From assembly GCA_027924645.1 (NCBI GenBank), contig BSBN01001687.1:5270001-5334000 (forward strand): a stretch of DNA of 64,000 bases, given 5' to 3'. Positions 34,255-44,821 of the stretch are shown piece by piece. Every line of letters begins with the position of its first letter. Positions within the stretch are counted from its first letter, which is position 1. Below the pieces are notes generated by a model that searched no databases, was not told the DNA's origin, and was given only the letters and a program-made list of their open reading frames with translations. The position numbers and the translations under genes are program-made. This DNA comes from Cunninghamia lanceolata. Its lineage: Eukaryota > Streptophyta > Pinopsida > Cupressales > Cupressaceae.

Positions 34255-35106
34255 ATGTTTGCACATAGTTTTGCATTCATGGATTCTCCTAAAAGCTCAT
34301 CTTTGGAAGATTTGTTTAAGTACATTATGAATTATGATAACTTTTACAAATTCCCTAATATGTATCCTCAAGTCTTGCATCAAATTGCATATATCTATAA
34401 CATTGACTTGTCAACTACTTCTACTTGTGATGTGTTTCAAACTATAGCTTATTTTGAGAGCTTTGTCACTATTGTAAGTGTTTTTCCTTCAATCTTGGAA
34501 AACCTTACTAGTTTTATTTCAATAAATAACCAAGAGGAAAGTAGTGGTGAAAATGATATCCCCTCTCTTCCTTCATTTCGTGATGATATAATGAATATCC
34601 TTGCTGAAACATATGGAGATGATATTGACAATGATTTTGAAAACAATGATAACTCAAATGAGAAGACTAGGGATAACTTTAGTAATTCCACCACTCTCCC
34701 TAGCCAAGATGAAGCATTAATGAATAAAGATCTCCCTTTAATAAAGAATATTTCATGGGTAGACAATGAGCATTCATTTAACAATAATCAAAATCCTGCC
34801 TTAGTGCATGAAACCTCTATGGATCATCCCATCAACCTTCTTCCTTTAGTTTCTTGTGCACACACCTTGGATTTCACTAAGGAAGAGAATATCTTTAATG
34901 TCTCTCCTTTGTTTGAATATTCAAGTCATTTGGACATTACTAAGAGGATAGTGAATAAGTATGCTAGTAAGCTTCAACAAGAAAACATTCCACCCAACAT
35001 CAAGTCAAACCAAGAAGCAATTAAGAATGAACAAAAGAATAATGACAAAGATGTGGCAATGGTACCTTACACACCTTTTCTCTCTGACATTCATGATTGG
35101 AAATAA
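34255..35106 (+). CDS. Element E orphan ORF, 283 aa, unknown family
   Basis: ATG at 34255 to TAA at 35104-35106, uninterrupted although the LTRs of the same element have diverged by about 10%. The N-terminal 110 residues look folded and aromatic (LEDLFKYIMNYDNFYKFPNM, YPQVLHQIAYIYNIDLS, FESFVTIVSVFPSILENL). The rest is acidic and Asn/Ser-rich with little predicted order (DDIDNDFENNDNSNEK). The C-terminus reads VPYTPFLSDIHDWK. I see no zinc knuckle, protease, coiled-coil heptads, signal peptide or membrane segment. It sits where gag sits in LTR elements and could be a diverged capsid or RNA-binding protein, but this is inference. It may be a relic under no selection. Confidence 0.6.
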   Translation: MFAHSFAFMDSPKSSSLEDLFKYIMNYDNFYKFPNMYPQVLHQIAYIYNIDLSTTSTCDVFQTIAYFESFVTIVSVFPSILENLTSFISINNQEESSGENDIPSLPSFRDDIMNILAETYGDDIDNDFENNDNSNEKTRDNFSNSTTLPSQDEALMNKDLPLIKNISWVDNEHSFNNNQNPALVHETSMDHPINLLPLVSCAHTLDFTKEENIFNVSPLFEYSSHLDITKRIVNKYASKLQQENIPPNIKSNQEAIKNEQKNNDKDVAMVPYTPFLSDIHDWK

Positions 35107-35950
35107 GATAATTTGATTGTTGACGACTTCTAGCACGGGCCTCTCTACAGGTAAGTATCTCTAACCCTTTATCTCTCTCATGATGTGCTTCCCCCATGAT
35201 GTGTTATGTGTTGTTTAGGCCTCTTGGGATGACCTCTAATTCTCTTGTAAGGTCTGGGATACCAAGAAACTAATTCTATTGTGACCTTCTATTTGCATCA
35301 TCATTCTTCTATATTGCCTCTCTCTAATTTCATTAGTGTGTGTTGTGTCTTACAGACATAGTGTTGCGGTTGGTGAATTGGGGGCACCCTCCTATGTGAC
35401 TACCCCTAAGACACTTGTTTCTCCTCTCTTATTTATTGTTTCCCTTCCTCTAGTGTTTCTATCTAGCAGGTGGATGACAAAAAATATTTATAGTAATGCA
35501 GACCTAGCATCCCTTTAGCGAGAAATAAAAAATTGGACTTAGTTCCTAATATGACGATGGGGTTGTATATCTTATCCAACACTTGGCTACTAGAAGCACT
35601 CATGCTTTTTGGGTAGTGATTTTGATGGTGTTCTATCTCATTTACAAATCATAACAACACTACTACTCCGTGCACTTTGTCTATCTTGAATCTTGCATGC
35701 CTTAGATTTCATATGCATTATCATGATTATGTAGACACTAACATGTTTCTTGCAGGGATGTGTTTGTAGGAACATTTGGTAATCGTAAAGTACATGTCAC
35801 CTCCAGGGGGCATGGTCTTCACAAAAGTCTATGTTCCCTTGTGTGTTTTCTTCCTACCTTAATGTTCTTGATATCGATGCCTGATATCAACTAGCTTAAG
35901 GTGGGGGCATATATAAGGTAAGTTGTCTGTTATAGATGTTAGCAATGTGA
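35107..35950 (+). other. Element E interior, no gene recognised
   Basis: T/C-rich sequence following the ORF. A GCCTCTCTACAG/GTAAGTATC stretch at about 35138-35158 resembles a splice donor after an exon end, which may or may not be used. No pol motif is present. Confidence 0.45.
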
Positions 35951-36540
35951 TTGTCCTCAGGTGTGATTTAAAGACTTGTGTAATGAGTACATCCTACACT
36001 CTGAGTTTGTTTACAATCAATTAATCAATCAATCATTCAAGCCCTCTGCAGAGGTGGGATATCATGTATATCCTTTTTTGTCTTAAGCCCTCTATGGAGG
36101 CGGGGATGGTGTATTTCTTGGAGAAGATTGCATCATCCTGTCATTTTCAAAAGTCCTCATCAGGAGGCGGAGAGTGATTATGTGACTAACTCAACCCTTA
36201 AGCATGTCTTCATCGATTGTTGTGGTGAAGCGCAATCATTGGTGTGTGCCTGTAATGTTCCTGAGATGGTGTTGAACCTAAAAATAGGGACACTCCATCG
36301 CTTGTCTGTCGTATTTTCTCTGTCTTCAATGTGTGTGTTTTGGTGTGCTTTCTTTGTGTGGCATGTCTGTTGCCCCATATATAGTTTAAAGACCCGTGTG
36401 ATGAGTACATCCTGCATTTTGGGAGGTTTGGCATGTCTTGCATGTGTGTTGCCCCATATATGTAATTTAAAGACCCGTGCGATGAGTACATCCTGCATTA
36501 TGAGAGGTTTGTTTACTTTCTGGTACTTGCATTTGCATTT
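35951..36540 (+). repeat. Element E 3' short repeats and stem-loops
   Basis: Three copies of a segment containing TTTAAAGAC and GATGAGTACATCCTGCA-type sequence start near 35967, 36388 and 36468. Three short hairpins with the same layout lie at about 36040-36060 (CCTCTGCAGAGG), 36089-36101 (CCTCTATGGAGG) and 36153-36166 (CCTCATCAGGAGG). Confidence 0.65.
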
Positions 36541-36773
36541 CATATATATGAGAAAAAGAAAAGAAAAGAAATCATTCATATCTTCTATGCATCCAGTGTA
36601 TTCACCATGTTTTGCGTGACTGTAACTATCTTCTCTGTGTTTGTGTCCCTGTCATTGTCTTCAATGTGCTTGGCGTGTTTTCTCTGTGCTCGGCATGTTT
36701 GTTGTGTTTGTTGACCATACTTTAATGCATGTATTGGCCTCACATTTATACATACATTAAAGTGGGAGCTAAA

Positions 36774-38013
36774 TGTAATGGCATAAAATGTCCCCTTGGG
36801 GGATTTTCCCTCAAAAGGTTTATCTCTCGGGTCTTTAATCTGCATTTAGGACATCTTGCATCATAATTTAACATCCCAATGGAATGAACCTTGGGTCTTA
36901 TGACAAATGGGGCCTAGGGGGATCCCTTGAACCTAACCCTGCCCAAAATAGGGGGGGAGGACTCGGGTGCCTGTGCCATAGTCCTGCCCTATTTTGGGTT
37001 AGTCCAAAATTTCTAGTGTCAGTTTATGACCGTTATTTCATCCCTAGGCCGACACGGTAAGTTTGAATTACTAAATTCTTGGCGATAATGTTTGTAGTTG
37101 CATATAAAAGCATGTTTAGCCATTCATTTGTAAACTAGATTACAATTAACTATCAATTTGCATGAGCATTGGTGATTCAAGGCATTCATTGTGTGGAAGA
37201 GTAGATTTGTGTTGTTTTATGTGTTCGTATTTGTAGATTTGAGCAATCATCTCCTCATGGCATAAAGAGATTCTTCCTCCCATGAGATCTTCACTACAAG
37301 GTGATATCAGTTGTGTTTGTAAGCATTTATCATTTGGTTTTTGCCTTTGCCTCCCAAGGCAACGAACTCTCTATCTGACAATAGTGTTTGAAAGACTTAA
37401 ATGTCTCTCCAGGGCTTGACTAAGGCAAGCCTCTAAAGACCACAACTCCTCCTAATGTTTTCATGATTACACGTTATAGGTTAGAGTTGCAAACAAAGTG
37501 AAGTTGCCGAAGGGTACAACAAGGTGTCAAAATTACAGATCAGAGAAGAAAATAGCTCCCTGGACTAGGGCACCCACTCTTTGGTCCTTGAAGTTTCACA
37601 ATGAGAAAATCTCTGGTACAACAGATACAAGTTGCAAACCTTGTTTGTAGATCTTGATAAAAAATAGGGCCTTGGACTTTGACACCCACTCCTTAGTCCC
37701 TGAATTTTCCATATCCGAACCCTAAAAATAGGTGCATAGTTCTTTTTCATTTTACATCTTTCTGTAGTAGCAATTTTTGATATTCATCTATTTACTATCA
37801 TATTTGCATAATTAGGGTTTTAAGGTATAATTGAGCATAAGAGAAGATAATTGGCAATCAAATCATAAAAATCCAAGTTTCCCTACATCTCATAGTGACC
37901 TAGGGTATGATAGTACATTGTAAATTGACCCTAGGTCCTTGAATCAAAGGGTGAAAGGAGGATACATACACCAAAGTACCAAAAACCAAACTATCCAAAT
38001 TCCACCCTTTACA
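36774..38013 (+). repeat. Element E 3' LTR
   Basis: 1240 bp, preceded by the purine tract and followed by TACTT. Confidence 0.9.
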
Positions 38014-38018
38014 TACTT

Positions 38019-40664
38019 ATGTCTTTTGGTGACCAATGCTTTCCAGTGGAGCAGTGCTCGACCCCATAGTCGGATCGTAAGTTTATGTCCTTATCTCATA
38101 GTGTTGATATTATTAACATTTAGTTATTTATATCCTTAACCCTAATATAATAACTATAGTATATATATAAATATAAGGTATAAGCATTTTAAGAGGCCAA
38201 ATATGATTAACAATTATATTATCCTTTTATTCTAATGATGTTTTTAAGTCGATAGGGACACTCAACTAGTCACCACCCACAAGGAGTGGGAATAAGGGTG
38301 GCAGTTGAGTATACCCTATTCCCATGCCATTATTCTTGCCAACCTATCATTAAGTGAATAGGTGGCGAGCTATTAGCTCAACATAAAAAACTATTTTTGG
38401 AAGTTGCATGCATGCAACAAGAATCAGTTTTCTGCCAATTAAGGTTAGGGAGACTTAGCTTTTATTTTGGGGCAGGTATAATTTTCTTAGAGGATTCTAA
38501 GTTGGGAGTTTAACTTTGGACGACTCTCAAAGAAGATAGATAGAGAAGCACATGTAGGGTGATCGCTGATATAGTGAGAGCTAGGTGGAGTTGAACTGAG
38601 AAGCTATTTCTACTTAGAGCTAGTTGCACCTTTGAATAAACTTAATCTCAGGTATAAGCTATAGCTCAATGCATCATACTTGATAGCCATTTATATTAAT
38701 ATGAGTATTCTATCATTCTCATGGAAAGCGTCAATAGTGTTGACATGTGCATGTATTCATTATTAATAGTGGCTTAGAAAGTCATATTGGTCACATAGAA
38801 GTGTTATGTGTATTACTAAGGTGATAACAATTATTTCCATCATTGTTATGGCCATGTATACACTACTGTGTATACAATAGAGCCCTCAACCAACCTTGTG
38901 CTTATAATGTATGCGATATGCATACATAAGCTCTCTATGCAATGTAAGGCGGAGACATAAACTTCATTTAAGCCTTTTTATTTTGTCATGTCATTGTATG
39001 ATGATTGTGTTTAATGGGATTTATGTTATCATTTTATATCTATGTTAAAACCTGTATAGGGTTACTACCTTTGATAATCGATTTCAAACCATGAAAACTA
39101 TTATGATGTCTCATATTATCAAATAATAGCCGTGAAGTCTTAGATATATGTTATTGATATAGCCCTAGTAGGGTGACTCTAATGTATCAACTGTGACAAC
39201 TGAGAGTATCAGTGTATACATTTGATAATGTTACAATATTAACTAAGACCGAATTGTAATAAAATAAATACTATTCTAGTCTTGGTGATATGCACCGTAT
39301 TGAACTATTGTTCATTATCTTTAAACTTATTACCTCAAAGTGCAAGAAGTGGACCTTTGAATTGTAGGTAATGTTTTTCCTTTGTGCATACTATGTATTA
39401 TAATACTATAAGGAATTCTCATTGAAATGAGGAGTATGAGGACATATTATTGTCTTATGATTCCTATGGTTTGAGCCATATTCCCTTAAGGGAAAGATAT
39501 TCTTTGAACATTATTTTACAAGAATTGAACCTTGTCATCTTATATCATGCTGTATAATAGCACATGCATGCCTTTTTCTCAAAGGGCTGAGTAATTTCTT
39601 AATGAATTGCATTCAAGAAGGTCTCTTAAGATTAGACCTTGTGAAAGGGGATTGACTCTATGAGTCACAGTGAGTTCACCCATTAACCTTATGAATTGAA
39701 TATAAACAATGAACTGAGATAAATAAGGTAAACTCCAAACTAGTTTGCTTAAGTGTGGAGAACATAGATGAACTTTATCTCTACAATCAAGTGTGGGACA
39801 AGGTGACATGGAGTCACTAGTACCCAATTGCTTAAGCAACTAGAACCTTAAGAATGGGTTATCAAGACAGAAGTCAAATGTCCAAGTTATGGACTCAGAC
39901 GATTATAACTAAACTGCTCTAGACTGAGAAGGGTTAAATTATGTAAAATGTAGGACATGACAACTTATAAGTTGAGTCAAGGTGGTGGACATATGACAAC
40001 ATTCATTGCATAACATTATGTATGTAAATCTTTGGCCAAAGTAATTTATTGGTCTCTACATGCATTGTCGGTCCACAGTGCTCCATACACCATAATGTAT
40101 CTAGTAGTGTCATACATAGTTAGAGTGGATCTATAGATGTGTGATCAAGAGGCATTATGAAGAACACAATACCAGATACTCAGATGGCTAACCTAACAGT
40201 TCCTTATATCTACCCCTTCCATGAAGGTTAGGGCCTCTTCTAGGTAGGAAGTTGAGGGGTACCATTGGTTTGTGGTTGGAGGAAAACCATAGAGATGATG
40301 CTCTCCTTCCCAAGCATGAGACAAAGTATGTCTTATGAAGAGAGATGTCATATGCTCCAGATATAGTGTTTTTCATTTTATGACTTGATAGTCAGTTATT
40401 ATGTATAATTTGATATTTGATGCCTTGAGCATAACTTGTACTTGCAAAGTGAGAGGTATTCACTAATGATATGTAATTGGATTTTATAATGAAATCTTTC
40501 TTATATTCTAGTTTAGAATAACATCCTTATTTGTAGAAATGATAATGAATCATTCTTGTTTAACTCTGATTTGGATAATCATGTTGAAATCTAATTCTTG
40601 ATTAAGATTCAAATATTTATGTTAATTTTTTAGCATTATGGAATGTGCTGTTACACTAACACTA
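38019..40664. other. Unassigned, probably rest of D LTR then unknown repeat
   Basis: The first bases should continue element D's LTR. The remainder is AT-rich with no gene, pol motif or convincing terminal repeat. The 40188-40376 minus-strand open stretch has no recognisable domain. Confidence 0.35.
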
Positions 40665-40669
40665 GTTTC

Positions 40670-40925
40670 ATTAGTTGTCTCATAAAATATTTTAGCATCA
40701 CCTTCTATACATAACATATAACTCCATGATCATTTGGAGTGGAGACTAGTTTATAATCAACCATAATAAATTTTTTCTACATATCCTTTGCATACTTTGT
40801 TTGACAAATGAAAACTCCGTCATAACTTTGGTGAACCTCCATTCCTAGGAATTATGCATGAGACCTAATTATTTCATTTCAAATTCATTCATCATATCAA
40901 TTTTGTAATCATTATTTATTTTCTA
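40670..40925 (-). pseudogene. Element G reverse transcriptase, distal fragment
   Basis: Minus strand, in changing frames: MMNEFEMK-LGLMH, LGMEVHQSYDGVFIC, QTKYAKDM-KKFIMVDYK and VSTP. This corresponds to the copia reverse transcriptase region after the YVDD box. Stops and frameshifts abound. It is separated from the proximal part by the solo LTR at 40931. Confidence 0.7.
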
Positions 40926-40930
40926 ACTAT

Positions 40931-41778
40931 TGTAGACACCTAAAATTGACATGTCTTGTGACATCACCTTGTCTATACCACCTTAAGACACCTTATGACA
41001 CATTTTGTCCTAGGACCCTTGCATAACTCTTCCATCATCACACTAGTTAAATAAATTATATTTATTTAACTAATACCTTCTAATCCCATTTATCCTATAG
41101 CCTATTAATTAAATAAATTATATTTATTTTATTAATTCACACCTTTCTTCCATTTTCAAATTTAAATAAATAAAATATTTATTTAAATTAACCCTTACCA
41201 CATAATTTAAATAATTTCATTATTTAAATTATGTCACTTTTACTCTCATCCTCATACAGGTCTCTCTTATAATTTAAATAATTTTATTATTTAAATTATT
41301 TGTCACACTGTCTCTATCCTCAACCACTTTCGTTAAATGAGTGATCCAAAATTAAATCATCTCTTAATCCTATCCATCCACATCTTCTAATCTTAACCAT
41401 TCATTCTTGATCCATATATCACTTAATCCTAGCCATACATCACTCCATCACTAATCTAATCCCAGCCATTCATTCATATCCCTCACCTCCTACAAATCAA
41501 GCCTTAACCAAGCCATTTGGGGATCGACACTTCAAGTATCATCATGTTGTTGAAATCACTCTAGATCATCATATCCATAATCCTCATACTAATGTTACGT
41601 TGTAGAAATCATGAACAACCAACACATCATTATCCATAATCTATCATAGATAACATAGCTAGTAGGTTAGGGTGCATCTACTCTGTTCTATCAATGTGGA
41701 GGGCTTGGTTTGAAGGTGAAGGTATTCGGCTTATTGCATTTATTTTCTTATTACCTTTGATCCATTTTTTTGTATACA
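40931..41778 (+). mobile_element. Solo LTR of an element A-related family
   Basis: Starts TGTAGACACCTAAAATTGAC like the LTRs of A and ends GTATACA. It shares A's layout of paired TTAAATAAAT blocks, then ATCCTAGCCAT-type motifs and a GGTTAGGGT end region. Flanks are ACTAT (40926-40930) and ACTAC (41779-41783), a duplication with one mismatch. Length 848 bp, against 809 and 828 for A. It splits G's reverse transcriptase. Confidence 0.68.
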
Positions 41779-42788
41779 ACTACAACCCATATATAAATAT
41801 TAATCAACATAAAAATTTACAATAAGGATTTCATTACCTACTTGTATACAATAGTAAATATTAGGCTCACTCTTGTTTTATGAGAAACCATTCTATTAAA
41901 AGTATCCATAAATCCTACCATAATACACTCTTGGTGCTTTCATTTAAGGCCATACAAATCCTTTTTCAACCTATAGAATTGGTATTATATACCTTGCACT
42001 TCAAATCCCTGTAGTTGTTGTACATAGAATTTATCTTCTAAGTATCCATTCAATAAGTCACTTTTCACATTAATTTGATGTGTACTTTATTTCTTTTGAA
42101 CTACTAGTGAAACATACATTCTAATGGTTTATTATCTTTCTACTAGTACAAATGTGTCTTCCTAATCTATCCTATACCTTTGTGTCAAGCCTTTTGTTGC
42201 TAAGTGTGTCTTGTGGACCTTTCAACACTTCCATCACTATTGTACTTATTCTTGTAAACCCACTTAGTACCAATATTTTTCTTGTCATGTGGAATCTTTG
42301 TAGGATCCCAAGTATAATTCCTATAAATGAAATCTATTTCTTCTTTCATTTCTTACACATAAACACCATTAGAACATACCTCTTTGAAACATGATGGTTT
42401 AAAATTAACCTTTGATAGTAGAGAAAAATTTATAATCTTATCTCTTGGATCCTCTTCATGTTCTTAAGTTGTACCCCTAAAATAAATTTCACCTAGGTTT
42501 CTTAAGCTAAACTTGCACTAGAATCAGATGAGGAACTACTTGGTGTTCTTGTAGAACTTGGAACTGAAATACTAGTGGGCTAATCATTAACAATATCATC
42601 AATAATACAACCATTACATATGGATTTTGACTTATCAACATGGTCTTTTTGATGACCATACACTTCCTCTTCATGAAAATAACACCTATTGACATAACAA
42701 TGTTGTTAGTGAGAGGATTATATAATTGGTAAGCCTTACTTTGTTCATTATAACCAACAAAAAATCGTGATTCACTTTTTAGATGCAA
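41779..42788 (-). pseudogene. Element G reverse transcriptase, proximal part, and integrase end
   Basis: Minus strand: FFVGYNEQSKAYQLYNPLTN at 42700-42770 is the segment joining integrase to reverse transcriptase in copia pol. Lower down come QMDVKSDFLNG-type, DKFYVQQLQGFEV and LYGLK (the SLYGLKQAP motif) near 41950-42090. Stops and shifts throughout. Confidence 0.75.
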
Positions 42789-43024
42789 GCTTAATTTCTT
42801 CTAATAAGCTACATGAACATGTAATCTACACAACAAAAAACTTTAAATTGATTAACATTAAGCATTATTCATACCATGCTTCATAAGGATTCATCTTGTC
42901 AAGCGAACTAGTAGGACTTAGATTGAGAATATATATTGTCATGGAAACACCATCTTCACAAAAAGAGTTGTTTAATCCCTTGGTTTGAAACATACTCTTT
43001 ACCATTTCAACTACTATGTAATTC

Positions 43025-43675
43025 CTACTTTTTTCTACACCATTTTGTTGAAGTGTACATAGGAAATTGAGAATTGTCTTTTAATGTCATGAATACCAAA
43101 ATAATCAATTTTTTTTTAAATAACTTGCCTCTATGATCAATCCTTAAGAACTTTATTTTACAACCACTTCTCCACAAGGGCTTTAAACCTCTTAATGTAT
43201 TGAATGCTTCATCTATGTGCTTAAAAAAATAAACCCAACAATTTTGTGAGTAATCATCAATAAATGTAATGAAATATGACAATTTAACCAAACCTTTTAT
43301 TTGTATAGGACCAAAAAAGATCAAAGTGAACTAGCTGAAGTGGATAAAACCTTCTTCTCTTAAAACTTAGACAAACCATAAACAAATTCTTTTTATGTTA
43401 ATAAATTCAAACAATGAAAATTCAACTATCCATAACTAAGATCCCACAACCAACTTTTATCTTCATATGGCATATAAGAAATATTTCTACTATGTTCTCC
43501 AAACTTCAATAGGAACATTCTATTATTTATCATAGGCATAGCTCTACAACAACCCTATTTTCTTGATTCTTATCATAGATTATACATTGTTTATCATGAA
43601 ACACCACTTTGTGTTTTTTCCACACAATTGTAGATAATACTCAATAAATTATGTTTTAACTTTGGAGTATAATAA
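43025..43675 (-). pseudogene. Element G integrase core
   Basis: Minus strand 43324-43025: GPIQIKGLVKLSYFITFIDD, YSQNCWVYFFKHIDEAF and LRIDHRGKLF (the expected LRTDRGGE region; the catalytic Asp is kept). The terminal NGV-E motif falls where coding becomes unreadable near 43025. Between 43330 and 43675 are decayed protease-integrase linker phrases (for example PKLKHNLLSI). Integration activity is not possible. Confidence 0.75.
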
Positions 43676-43680
43676 ATATC

Positions 43681-43953
43681 TGTTAGGGTAAATAGATTTT
43701 ACTTTACTTATGTTTTACTTAGGCTTAAATAATTGGTTTGGGAAGGTATTCCCGTTAGGGTACTTTTATCGGTTAAAAGTTTACTCGTCATATTTCTTTT
43801 ACATTTAAATAGGCACATTTGTACATTTGTAAAATATCAATCAAGCAATTTTCATTTGATCTCCAATCATCTCCTATTTTTCTAAGTTCTAGATCACTCT
43901 CTTATGGTGTTTTATTTTCCTGTTCATCCATGGCTTCCTGTTCATTTACAACA
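43681..43953 (+). repeat. Element F 5' LTR
   Basis: 273 bp, no indel against the 3' copy. Confidence 0.93.
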
Positions 43954-43965
43954 TGGTATCAAAGT
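43954..43965 (+). promoter_or_regulatory. Element F primer-binding site
   Basis: TGGTATCAAAGT directly after the LTR, a one-base variant of the tRNA-iMet-type site. Confidence 0.85.
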
Positions 43966-44821
43966 TTAAACTAGGAAATTCTCAGCCCGTATTGGAGAGG
44001 AGAACTTGCTGGAGCAGAGATCATCCCAGACATTAATCTGTGCCTAAATCATTTGAAGGAAATTGTGTGAGGTGTCCAGACACCACAATTTCTCATTTTC
44101 GTCTCTATTCACACAGCAGCAAGTTTTTTTTAGCGGGTCTCTTATTAGAAACCTCATCCTTGTTCGCAGTCCACACCAGAGGAGGCATTTACATTGGAGG
44201 CAGAGATTCAAGATTGAAGACTGTGTTTATCCATTCACTGAATAGCCTGTTTGGGTGCTAGATCCAATCCATAGAGCTTGGCATGCATATTCACCTTCCC
44301 ATCTTGGTTTGCTAATCGGTGGGGCCAATCTGTGCATTATGTTTGGAGCTCTATCTGAGACATTACTCCCACATTCTCCCCACAACAAGATTCTTTGCAC
44401 TTTTTATATCTTGGCACTCATATTATGCTTCTGAAGTACTCGTAGTGTGTTTGGTGTTTGTGCAAGGTTTGTGGGTAGTGTGGTTTGCTTATTTGCCTAG
44501 TGAATTGATTTGAAAAATTCGTGATTTATTGGCTTAGCCATCATATTATCTTTTGCAACACATCAGGTTGCATTCTTTTTTGCTCATTGGTTGCAGATGG
44601 TCACATGGTGACCAAGGGCTTAATCCAGCCCTTCATTCTTTCATTGATTTCATCTTGGCGACTTTCTTCCATAGAGCATATCTTGGGCATCCAGAGTTCA
44701 TTTTTCATGTTCCACATATGATCAGAAAATAGACTTCACCAAGCTCATAGTGGTATAGGTAAATCTACCTAGTTTCACTGTCTATCAACATTTTTTTTAG
44801 TTTCTAACTTGGTGGCACATA
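43966..44821 (+). other. Element F leader
   Basis: About 860 bp between primer site and gag ATG. Open stretches within it (for example 44040-44261, 44521-44721) show no known domain. Confidence 0.6.

Larger units (their letters stand above)
31672..38013 (+). mobile_element. Element E: non-autonomous LTR retrotransposon with one orphan ORF
   Basis: LTRs 31672-32911 and 36774-38013 are both 1240 bp, start TGTAATG, end CCCTTTACA and are flanked by TACTT (31667-31671, 38014-38018). The first 300 bp differ at about one position in ten. The interior (32912-36773) has a primer-site candidate TGGTGAACCC (32915-32924), a tandem hairpin array, one intact 283-codon ORF and a purine tract AAGTGGGAGCTAAA before the 3' LTR. 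No protease, reverse transcriptase or integrase is present, so E needs enzymes from elsewhere. Direction is set by the primer site and purine tract. Confidence 0.92.

Noticed and set aside
36178..36619. Overlapping open frames of 133 and 163 codons
   Set aside because: They run on opposite strands through short direct repeats in element E and show no domain; the openness comes from the repeats.
38625..40661. Possible 2-kb LTR (TG...AACA) with CTAGT on both sides
   Set aside because: Found only by searching for a matching 5-mer; there is no second copy, primer site or purine tract, and the left flank does not continue element G's coding sequence.
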